A stretch of DNA of 64,000 bases from Plazaster borealis (Eukaryota > Echinodermata > Asteroidea > Forcipulatida > Labidiasteridae): contig CM037470.1 in assembly GCA_021014325.1 (NCBI GenBank), positions 5,793,647 to 5,857,646 of the forward strand. Reading direction: 5' to 3'. The notes under the pieces were generated by a model that saw only the letters and a list, made by a program, of their open reading frames with translations, ran no database searches and was not told where the DNA came from. Made by a program: the position numbers and the translations under genes. Below, piece after piece: positions 47,301-56,000 of the stretch; within the stretch, counting starts at the first letter, position 1, and every line of letters begins with the position of its first letter.

Positions 47301-49404
47301 CATCCTTTGCTGTCTCTGTTCTCCAACTCTGCGCCTTGCTGTATGGGTTTAACATAGGAGAAAAGAATAAGGGAATCAAAGAGTGGTGACTCGGTCTTGA
47401 ACCGAGTTTGAACCGAGTTTAAAACCGGCAGGGTCGTGGCCGTGCAATAAAGGACAGCCACAACCCTGCACCAGAGTCACCACTCTTTAATTCCTATTCA
47501 TAAACACCTTTCCGTTATAAACAATTTTTGTTTTTAAAGTTCAGAACAAATCTGACAATTTAGCCCCAGCTCACGTAGACTCTGCACCATTGATTTATCC
47601 ATGTTTAAAGCACGAAGTAACTCCTCATGCAAGTTTTAACATTGTTCAAGTTAAGTTTCAAACTATCGCAGGCAAGTTTCTAACTTGTGTGAGACAAACT
47701 ATGCAACCTACCAACTTAAATTGGTGCTGTGAACTTTGTGCACTCCATGCAATCATCTGATAGCATCCTCTTTTAACAACCAACGCAAGTCCCGATAGGG
47801 GCACTTGTGTCCTTGAGAAAGATACTTTACCATAATTGCTTTGTCCTTTGGATGGGACATTAAGCCGTAGGTCCTGTGTACTGAGGTTGGTAGTGCAGGT
47901 TAAAGAACCCCGGTGTTTCTGGCTCACATAGCAAGCAACCAATTATTTACAGGTTTCCTCAGGCTTCCTCAGGCTTCCTCAGGCTTGCGAGCTACAGTGA
48001 TTAAGTTCACTTATGAGGCATCCTTGGTTTCTTTACAAGAAATATAATATTAATAGTAAGTTCCTTGAAAAATTAAGTTCTTTGAAAAACTAAGAGGCTT
48101 AAAATGAGTTCCTTGAGACAAACCTGAACCAGGAAATATGCCACACTTTCATTCCCGCAACTGCATGTCAGCATGAGGGCCGTGGTGCCCTTGTTATTAC
48201 GCACGTCCACTTCAGCTCCAGCATCCAGCAGTAAGTTGACGATATTGTCATGACCGATGTAGCTGGCGTACATGAGGGGGGTCCATGAGCCACGATTCTT
48301 CTGGTTCATGTCCACTTCTCCACTAGAATTAGAAAACAGAAACAAACATAGAATAAGTAAAGTAAAGTAGAGTCTGTCCCGAGCCAATATGGCTCATCAG
48401 GCCGGTGTTTATACCCGGTTTTCTTGGCAATAAACGACTGAGAATATTTCTATTCCCCCTGGACAGGATGCCATGTTCGTCGCAGGTTACTCCCCAGCTC
48501 TCGCCGGTACCCATTTGTACTCCTGGGTGGAGAGAACAATTATGATAAAATGCCTTGCTCAAGGACACAAGTGTCACGACTGACCAAGCCAGGATTCGAA
48601 CCCACATTCTTTAAATTACAGAACTTGAGTGTACAGCCCCAAGCTGCCGTGGCGCTCCGAAGGCTTTTTCAAACATAATATCAACCTCTACTCTCGCAGG
48701 TACCCATTTATACCCCTGGGTGAAGAGAAGCAATTAGAGTAAAGCATCTTGCTCAAGGACACAAGTGTCACGCGAACCCACACCCCGATGACTCCACCAC
48801 AAGAACTTGAATTCGAGGCTCTAAACCGCTCGGCCATGACACCCTACAAGCACTGGTTTGATGTGAATTGCCAAATTAAAACACTGTGATTCAGTAAATA
48901 GATAACAATACCTATTCTAGTCATTGTGAAATCAGCAGTTAGCTTGGCCGCATGCGAACCCACAATCTTGTGATTGCAAGTCCTGCAGTCTTAGCACTTG
49001 ACCACGGTGACACAAGTGACATAAAACAGACTGCCACAAAGCACAATACCTTCTAGGCTAGTATTGAGTACATGGGGTTTCTTCTGTTTGTACAGCTAGT
49101 ATTTGTGGAAACCCCTTTTTGTCTTTGTTTGTGAGTGCCAGTCATAAGCCATTATGCTGTGAAATTAATACCGCCGACTGATAATCGACCCAACCAAAGT
49201 GGTTACAAAAAAACTCTAATACCTGGCAATGTAAGCATTCACACAGTCGTAAAGCCCAATGGATGATGCTGTATGGAGGTCCAAAGGGGTAGGTCTGAAA
49301 CTTGGATCACCCTCCAGTGTACTCCATCCTTTCCACATGGATAGACTCTTATCCAGCAGTTCAGATTCACTTGCTTCATCGCTAGCCTCGTAGGGAAAGT
49401 CCAT
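38365..49404 (-). CDS. ANKS3: Ankyrin repeat and SAM domain protein 3, ten coding exons, complete
   Basis: Ciliary scaffold; in vertebrates it binds ANKS6, BICC1 and NEK7 of the nephronophthisis module. Exons: 49404-49223, 48322-48124, 47338-47217, 46016-45935, 45584-45452, 44585-44403, 42947-42254, 40938-40797, 40394-40222, 38851-38365. All borders are GT..AG, phases agree, and the sum is 2397 nt: 798 residues plus stop (human 656). Start chosen at 49404 because MDFPYEASDEASESELL matches the human N terminus; an in-frame ATG lies three codons upstream. Six ankyrin repeats run from about 40 to 230, including SWTPLMYASYIGHDNIVNLL, nearly identical to human. DLSSSDES (about 246-253) is a conserved Ser-rich motif. 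SAM domain about 488-552 (FEEQDVDLRVFLTLTDSDLK, then GPRRKMTNAIARWHS). C-terminal helical region about 553-640, then a Ser/Gly/Gln-rich tail. Exon 7 carries Ser/Asn/Gly-rich linkers longer than human. Noncoding 5' exons probably lie at 49.5-51.9 kb. Confidence 0.97.
38441..38454. promoter_or_regulatory. Perfect X-box palindrome inside ANKS3 coding exon 10
   Basis: GTTGCCATGGCAAC is a full match to the symmetric RFX-factor X-box used at many cilium genes. Here it encodes AVAMAT in the ANKS3 tail, about 11 kb from the ANKS3 start, so function is unproven. Confidence 0.4.
38932..39290 (+). mobile_element. tRNA-Leu-type SINE
   Basis: GTGTTGTGGCCGAGCACCGG head, CTCAAGCTCTGGTGTTTCTG anticodon and variable arm, GTATGAGTCCCGGTAG box B, then CACTTGTGTCCTTAAGCAAG. 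Its 3' part (GAGTAGGAATGGGTACCGGC ... GGATATAAACACCAGCCTGA) is the alternative body also seen at 48365-48530. In the ANKS3 intron before exon 10. Confidence 0.85.
39825..40193. mobile_element. TTAA-flanked foldback MITE (AGGCATCG type)
   Basis: TTAA-AGGCATCGTTTGGTAATT at the left, AAACGTGTACGATGCCT at the right. Same interior as 3116-3490 in the opposite sense (CTTGGTAACGAGCAACGGAG, CTTGCAAGAAGT). It ends only 29 bases from ANKS3 exon 9. Confidence 0.85.
41040..41525. mobile_element. Inverted pair of SINEs (GGATTGGGTTTTCA type)
   Basis: A minus-sense copy (41040-41265) abuts a plus-sense copy (41266-41525). Matching blocks include AGAACCCAATGGGGAGAAGA with its inverse and the terminal TTGTGAAGACAATGGACTCT / AGAGTCCATGACTTCACAA. 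Transcription through the ANKS3 intron would give a stem of over 200 bp. Confidence 0.85.
41868..42172 (-). mobile_element. tRNA-Leu-type SINE
   Basis: Minus-sense copy: GTGGTGGCCGAGCGGTCAAG head, CTCAAGCTCTGGGATCTCTG arm, GTGTGGGTTCGAGACCCGGT box B and AACCCTTACAAGGTGCTATA near its end. This head is the best preserved and matches tRNA-Leu(CAA) layout. ANKS3 intron just upstream of exon 8. Confidence 0.9.
43596..43788. mobile_element. GGGCCCAATTTCATAGAGC MITE, best copy
   Basis: GGGCCCAATTTCATAGAGCT and AGCTCTATGAAGTTGGGCCC ends; the interior has TTGCTTAAACATTTTATGCT and AATCTGCTAAGCATATTTTG arms. No coding capacity. Confidence 0.9.
45180..45415 (-). mobile_element. GGATTGGGTTTTCA-type SINE
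   Basis: Minus-sense copy parallel to 41040-41265: TGGTTGTGAAGCCTAAGATT, CCAAGAACCCCATGGACAGA, ATAATGCCCCCGGCAGGATT and GTCTCAGAGGTGGAAGACGA. It ends about 35 bases before ANKS3 exon 5. Confidence 0.85.
46097..46400 (+). mobile_element. SINE (GATAGCTCAG type) with insertion
   Basis: TGCTTATGGCTTCTGACTGG block, GGCTAAATAGCTCAGTTGAT head, an inserted segment ending in (ATT)n at 46185-46285, then GTTAATAAGTAGGTGGCAGG and the tail ACCCAATCAGTTTGGTTTAT. In ANKS3 intron 3. Confidence 0.75.
46478..47095. mobile_element. SINE-Leu fragment plus non-LTR retrotransposon 3' end
   Basis: 46478-46605 is a minus-sense tRNA-Leu SINE head (AAGTGTCATGAACGGGATTC, CTTGAGTCTGGTGCGCTAG). From about 46620 the plus strand encodes a reverse-transcriptase C-terminal tail, with frame breaks: LYKTTICPLMEYC, then from 46732 VASLCLFHRYFHSKC, VPPIRMFEHGTRLS and ASLWNSLSGACFPPSYNL, ending YLQHP-stop. 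This is the usual end of a CR1/Jockey-like LINE ORF2. In ANKS3 intron 3. Confidence 0.85.
47750..47935 (-). mobile_element. SINE-Leu body fragment
   Basis: GGCACTTGTGTCCTTGAGAA, TTTGCTTTGTCCTTTGGATG-like and GGTCCTGTGTACTGAGG blocks, ending CCCGGTGTTTCTGGCTCACA; the tRNA head is lost. A 10-bp triplicate (TTCCTCAGGC) follows at 47955-47984. Confidence 0.65.
48365..48850 (-). mobile_element. Two adjacent SINE-Leu copies
   Basis: Copy 1 at about 48365-48655 (body GAGCCAATATGGCTCATCAG, then GAGAACAATTATGATAAAATG, CAAGTGTCACGACTGACCAA and a GCCGTGGCGCTCC end). Copy 2 at about 48690-48845 (GGTACCCATTTATACCCCTG, AAGGACACAAGTGTCACGCG, CCGCTCGGCCATGACACC). Both minus sense, in ANKS3 intron 1; copy 1 ends about 40 bases from exon 2. 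Confidence 0.8.
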
Positions 49405-50217
49405 TGTAATCATCTGTAGTGTGCTTAAAGTTAACTGATGATAGTGACTCCAGAGTCCTGACCTGAGAGTGAGACTAAGCATATAGAGCAAGAGAGTAGC
49501 TTAAATATATCAGTCTCACAAAAAGGAAGGAAAATGTTACGTTACAGGCCTCGAATTACAAATTTGTTCGGGCAAGGCCACTTTGGCCTTGGAGCAAGCC
49601 AAATTTTTGCCAGCAGATAGGGCACCAAGGCCAAAAATGTAATAACAGACAAGGCACGAAGGCCATTCAATTATGAGTTGTAAAGCAAAAATAAACCATA
49701 ATGCACAACTTTTTGTTGTTAATTTTTTATTAAGAAAATACCATCTTTACTCGTTACTCTTAAATGTTTTTATAAAATTTGAAAGTTTGGCCAGAGGTTC
49801 CCCTATGGGTGGTAAACCCAATGAAACAATCTACATGAATAAGACATTGATAAATAATATCTTATTCATAAACAAACCATAAAACTGTAAGCCAGCAGAT
49901 GTCAACACACTTTCCACTTTCCAGGTTTATTGTTAATCTATTATTAAAAGCAGCAGATATTCTACCAGCGACGGTAAAATCATCAAAAACTCTGTTTTGC
50001 CGGCATTTTGTATAGCGCCCTCTTTAGTAGCCAACATTATCAAGTATAAAATAACAACATTTATCGTCCATAACTGATAAAAAACGCTCCCACTTTACAA
50101 ACAACATGTGCTGCGATTGAATCCTGTGCTGCATTAATCATTTTTTTGTTTATCCCCAAAAATAAACATATTCTCCTATATTATCAAAAATTTAATGCCA
50201 ACATTAACAAGTTACAC

Positions 50218-50589
50218 TTAAAGGAACGTTACAGAACTGGTAATTAAAATTTTCTTTAAGATCACAGATTTACATAAAACTTACACGGTCTAATGATGAG
50301 GATAGTAGAAAACATCCCTAGAAATATTTCTGTCTGAAATGCCATATTTGATGAGAAATAAATAAAACTAATTTCGATTGGAGTTTATCGCTCGAGCGTT
50401 TTATTCGTGCATTGTATAACACATGCAAATGTGTAATCTATAATGGTTTTTCACTATTTTCTCGTGACACAGATCAGATGGCCGATCGATCTCAAACTTC
50501 TACAGGTTTGTCAGTTTATGTATATGGTGGATTATATAAAGTGCTTAACTGTTTTGTTAGCAAAAACCAATTCTGTAATGTTCCTTTAA
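50218..50589. mobile_element. TTAA-flanked foldback MITE (AGGAACGTTACAG type)
   Basis: TTAA-AGGAACGTTACAGAACTGGT at the left; AACCAATTCTGTAATGTTCC-T-TTAA at the right. The left and right TTAA are intact. Interior TTTTCACTATTTTCTCGTGA is shared with 27190-27220. Confidence 0.88.
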
Positions 50590-50921
50590 ATGGATAACAT
50601 TTTTTATTTTCTGATTTGTGGTTCTCAAGGAATTTTTGGAGGGAAATGAAGTTTAAAATTGCAGTATGACAAACTAGTGTTTCGGATTTTATAACTGCCG
50701 GTCACTAAAATCCAAATGGCACAGCCATTAAAAAAGGTTTTACTCCCCACCTTAATGTCTGTATACTTACTAGAGGCCTATTATAAAGTATAAAATAGCA
50801 ATTAACATAATAGTGACGAGACATACATGCATACAGTACAGAACTATCAACTATATTTTTTATGTTGATAGCATTTTTATAGACCCAGGGCAGGCCAGGC
50901 AGTCATGGCAGTTCAGTATTA

Positions 50922-51043
50922 AACTGGGGCGCTGTACTCCTTTAAAAAACAATTGACATCTATGGTCGTACTAATACTATAGTAATACAGCAGATGTCAA
51001 ATTATTTTTTAAAGGAGTACAGAGACAGAGAGAGCGCCCAGTT
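50922..51043. repeat. Inverted repeat with AACTGGGGCGCT / AGCGCCCAGTT ends
   Basis: Left arm AACTGGGGCGCTGTACTCCT then TTGACATCTATGGT; right arm CAGATGTCAAATTATTTTTT then GGAGTAC...GAGCGCCCAGTT. Foldback element of about 120 bp. Confidence 0.85.
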
Positions 51044-51179
51044 ACAAATTTTTTACTGGGTCTTGTTTTATTTTCTTACGACTTATTTACCCAGAATATT
51101 TATTTCAATTTGTTTATTAATAATTTATATATAATCAGAAGTGGAGCACAGTCACAGCTAGCATAGAGCTAGGACTATA

Positions 51180-51960
51180 GTCACATGCACAGCACCAGAG
51201 CACATCACTCTTCTCTGAACCTGAGGAGGGCCGATCGAGTCTTCACTCGTCCTGCTCGTGCTCGAGTTCAGGGTCTCTGCTGGGCCAGGGATGTGGCAGT
51301 GAGCACCGGCCGCCGGTCGACGGTCACGGTGAGTCAGTCGGTCAATCGAGTGGTCTGGACTACGGTCTGTCTGTCTCTTTGATTTTTTGGAGTCAGTGAA
51401 AGCGATGATAAATCTACATGTCGGGTATAACCATTTAAGTATTCTACTTCATTTCAAGTTATAGTATAAATTGTTCTTTAATTTTAACACTAATTTGCAT
51501 CACCAACCGTTAGCTTCCGTAAACACCGATGGAGGCCGCCATTTTGATTCCAGCATGAATTATTCATGAGATCACATCCGGGAGATTGACATGGAGTCCA
51601 CAGAACGGACGTCACATTCGTCGTCTGTGCTCGAGCGAACTTCAAAAATACCACAAGTTTAACTTGAATTTGAAAGAAAACACGGTAGGAAATTTTGGTG
51701 TTCACGAATAAGCAGACAGTTCTTTCGTATGTGCAACTTAAAGAATGTGCCATTCCCTGCACGTAGTGGTTTTATAACGACAAGACGTGCGTAGTCACGG
51801 ACGCTTTCGAAAAAAGTGTACGAACTGTGCACACAAAACATGCCAATGGCAAATGGGTGTTTACACTGCACTGCGGACGACACGACGAGATAGTTCACTG
51901 TGACTGTAGTTTAGAGGAGCTGTAAATCATTCATTAAACGATGCCGCTTGGGGTAGTTAG
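51180..51960. promoter_or_regulatory. Candidate bidirectional promoter of ANKS3 and DNAAF8
   Basis: GC content and CpG density rise clearly over the AT-rich flanks. It has a YY1-like GCCGCCATTTTG (51536-51547), forkhead-like GTAAACA (51518-51524) and TGTTTAC (51858-51864) sites, and a good 5' splice signal ACGGTGAGTCA (51326-51336) that could end a noncoding DNAAF8 exon. No TATA box stands out. All sites are motif resemblance. Confidence 0.4.
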
Positions 51961-52261
51961 TTAGTAAAATCTAATGGTAGTTTGGGCCGTGGCCCGCCAG
52001 GCCTGAACTTGACAAGCATGGTTACTAACCTAGTTAAAAAGGTTACTTAAACTTAAAGCACCTTTTTCCTTTAGGTTAGTAAAAATGGCACCTTGTTCAA
52101 TTTGTTGTCCTTTTGATTGAGTGTGACCTTTTAAGTTTTATTAAATAAGTTTCAGGCCTGTATTACTTCATCATGTATGCAATTGCATCCGTTGCCCCTG
52201 GTTATCTCATTGCCTTGGTGCCCCTTAAAATGTTGAAATTTTAATTGAATATTTCCTCATC

Positions 52262-52395
52262 TCCTATCCTTCCTACTAGAAGTAGAACTATGGAGATTTG
52301 TTCCACTATCGTCTCCACCAGTCCACATGAGACGATAGCGGAACGAACGAACCTCCATCTATACTAGGACTAGGATAGGAGTCGTACTCGGTCAT
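52262..52395. repeat. Inverted repeat with CTCCTATCCT / AGGATAGGAG ends
   Basis: Left arm CTCCTATCCTTCCTACTAGA ... CCACTATCGTCTC; right arm GAGACGATAGCGGAACGAAC ... CTAGGACTAGGATAGGAG, meeting at CACCAGTCCACAT. Confidence 0.85.
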
Positions 52396-53052
52396 ACTAT
52401 ATAGACTGATAGAGGTGCCCTTAACAAAGGAGGAAACGCCCTGGTGCCTTTGCCATTTCAAAAACAAAGCTTCAGGCCTTTTAAATTATGAGTCTGAGAT
52501 GAGGAAATTTTTAATTTCTACTGGAACATTTCGTGGGGCACCGAGGCAATGATCAAGGTCCGGTTAGGAACATAGTATTGTGTAGTATTTTTTAGTTGCT
52601 GTTTTGATTATTGAATGCTCCGTCTCACGACACTTGTGGCCTTTCCCTTTGTTTGTGAGGCCCTAGCTTTAACTGAAAATATGACATTTTAGCTTTATGT
52701 TATGTTTGTTAGCTGTCACAATTTTTTCAGATTTTCATTCCCCTGAAGAAATTATAATTAAAATTTAAGGCTTGTATGTGTTCTGTATAAAAAAAATAAT
52801 AAAATAAAAATAACATAAATTTTCCATTGAACCAAAAACATGTTTCAATGTTACTTTTGAGATACATCCAGTTAATCCAACAGCTTTTAGTTTTAATCAA
52901 ATTCCGGTTTATGGTTTTGTTTCAAGGTGATGTTGCTGACTAACTGTCAAGCCTTCGAAAGATCCGAGCCCTAGCTCCTTTCCCCGTCTTTCATGTCTTC
53001 AGAACAAGGGCCAAGATCAGAGGGGCACTAACAACAAGCACATATCATCATC

Positions 53053-56000
53053 ATGGAGAAAAAGAACAAGCATAGTGGGAGCAAGAAACCCCGGCAACAG
53101 CAAACCCCCACCAACGAATCTTCCTTTGATGTCCCTGCCCTACCAGACGGTATCGGCCTTCAGCCCCAGCTTGATTCAATCTTTGCAGATGTTCAGGCCA
53201 AGTTGCCATCGATTGACTTTGAAGTGTCAGATGTAAGCTGGGCCTGTGGTGTTTGGTTTGAGAAAAGAGCTTCTTTTTTCAAAGATTGTGTTGGACAACA
53301 ATCTTTTGTTTTTGTTTTTTATTGTTTTATCTAAACTTGGGTGTGATCCCTGGCTAAATGGCAGATACAGGTTCAGGGCTCGAATTTTACATTGGACTGC
53401 TGGCCCGAGGCCAGTGATTTTAGCATCGGGCCAGTAAACTCATGACCGGACAAGTCTAGCAGTCTTGTGTTTGTGTTCAAATACTTTCAGTCTGACAAAT
53501 ATAATTCTGTTGATTATCGAAGACTACTTACCAATACACAAATGAGATAAATCTTCTCTTGGGGCTTTCTCAAATTCAAACAGTTGATTTATTAACCTGT
53601 GTAGGCATTTTTTCTTCTCACTTCAATTCTGGTCTTGTACTCAAAATTCCGGTCCGTAACTATTTTGAGCTACAAGCCCTACAGTCTTGTGGGTTTTCCC
53701 TCCAAATCCTAGCCCTGCAGGTTGTATGGCTTCTCCGACTGGCACCCCCGAACAGAGATATTAACTAAATAGGGAGACTGTCTTCACCATAGGGCTAGAT
53801 AGCTCAGTTGGTAGAGCAACGGCATGTTAATCCTGCCAGAGGTCTTTGGTTCAAATCCCGCTGTAGTAAATCTTTCTTTGTTCAACCCCAAATTGTGTTA
53901 TTTACATTAGTGGATGAGGCCCTCATTTGTTAATATTGAAAATAAAAGTAACATGTTCATATTGCTATAAAGCAAGATTTGATTGTCCTCAAAACATACT
54001 GTGCCTCTTTGAAATTGGGTCAAGAATGTCAATGGAAGCATTTATAAATTACACCAAAATACCAAGACTTAATCAATAGAAACTATTGCCTTCATAATGT
54101 CAGGGCCTAATTACAAAATCTGAACACGTTAAATCATTTATTTTACAGGTCAGTTCAGATGAGGAAATTGCTATTGTCAGCCGTTCACTAAAGACTCCCA
54201 CACTTGTAGAAGATGATCCTCATCAAGACATTGAACTGTCACCAGAAACCTGGCGCTCCGTGCTAGAACCCTCTAATGAGGGCCCCTTCAGTCAGAATGA
54301 TGTCTTCCACCAGTATGCAAGTCATTCCACCAGCCAATCAAGCAGCAGAAAAACCTCAGCCAGCAGTGACAGCAGTGCTGCTGAGCTGCTTATGTTGGAT
54401 CCGTCCATTATCCACGTCGGGGAGGCACAGCCATTGAATTCTGTTGGTATTATGACAGGAACAAATGGCAGGGGCAGCCCGATGCAGTGTTGGGCAGATC
54501 TAAAAAATGCCCTTGGCATCCAGGAAAATGGCATGCAAAGTTATTCCGCGGAGAACTCAAGTTTTAAGCGCTATGGCACGTCAGCAGCAGGTAGAAATGG
54601 TTCAATGACCACGGGAACTGGGAGAGACAACAGAGTAGCCTCTAATCCCACTTCTGACACCAAATCGACATCTGACAAACAGAGAGATTCTCAGGACAGC
54701 AGGATATCTTCTTTGATTCCAACACAGGTTCCAACTCTGGCCATGCATAACGTAGAAGATATTGACCTGGACCAGCTGTTGGATTCCTTTCCCGTTGGAG
54801 CTGAAAGAGGTCCGCGGGAGAACAAACAAGAGCAGAGACATCCACAATCAGGAGGGGGTGATGGAGCACAAACAGGTTTGAAAGTTGTTTGCTTTTAAAG
54901 AAAATATTCCAAATAGTTTTGTGAAGTTTCCAGCTCAGTTGATCTTACCCTTAATAATATTTTCCAGTGAGACTTGACCAACCATTTGAAACCATTCCCA
55001 GGTTGTGTATGGTTGCACATATTCTGTTCAATCTGTTGTCATCGTTTCTTTTCTTCCCAGATGACAACAGCCTGAGCCTGATGGAGAAACTTGCCCTAAT
55101 GAAATATCTTATTCTGTTTAATCTGTTGTCGTCAATGTTTTTTCCCCAGGTGACAACAACCTGAGCCTGATGGAGAAACTTGCCAAGCTCTGTGTGCAGC
55201 AATCCGACGGAAAACTTTCCCCAGGACAGCTCTTGACATCTGATGCATCTCAGGCCTCCAAAGTAAGCAGGACTGCTGGAGAAGTCCCTCCATTGAGACA
55301 CAGAACAGCATGGGCTGAAGAGACAACAGAAGTAGCAAGACAGGACAGAAAGAAAAGGGAAATCGGGACTAATACCGGGTCAGTTTCAAGATTTTAAATC
55401 ATCAGGATTTTTTTGTTTTTACAAACTTGACAGCCTAGATAAATATTGACATCTGAAATACTGTTAGATTTGGGACAAACTGGCCAAAGACACTAGTTTT
55501 TATTTGTTTGTGCCAAATTGAGATAAGCACGTCATGCGTAAAGCATTGATAAACTATGATTCAGTTTTGTTCTTGAAAAGAACAAGTATGTTGTAGTAAT
55601 TTCGGTTTCTCAGCCAATTCCCTACCTCCCCAGGTAGTCCTTAATTAAGCAGGACAGTTCTTTTCTGAACCAGGTGGTCTCCTAAGTTCCAAAATCTACT
55701 TTGTGGCAGTGGAACAATAAGCAAGACAAGTTCTCAAAGAAACAATCTATACAGAAAAGTAGATACTATACACATGGCGTTACCGCAGACCGAAAATATT
55801 GATACCACACCATGCAATGCCTCAAAACCCATATTTATAAGTATGTTGTAGGATGTGTTTGTTACAAACTAGAGCAATGGAATGTTGACATCAGGTCTGC
55901 GATACCTCATTTTTGACAGGGGTTTTCTTGACGCTGGGTTGCATGCACGCTGGCTTGTGGCATTGTTATGAATGTTAGACATGTAAGCCTGTGGCGCCGA

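Larger units (their letters stand above)
49405..53052. other. Shared upstream region of ANKS3 and DNAAF8
   Basis: The two start codons face away from each other across 3.65 kb. I see no conserved coding exon here. It contains a TTAA foldback (50218-50589), two other inverted repeats (50922-51043, 52262-52395) and a more GC-rich island (51180-51960) that is the best candidate for the common promoter and noncoding first exons. The last 3' splice site before the DNAAF8 start may be TTTGTTTCAAG at 52916-52926. Confidence 0.65.

Noticed and set aside
52186..52202. X-box (GTTGCCCCTGGTTAT) in the ANKS3-DNAAF8 interval
   Set aside because: The left half fits but the right half lacks the RGNAAC pattern.
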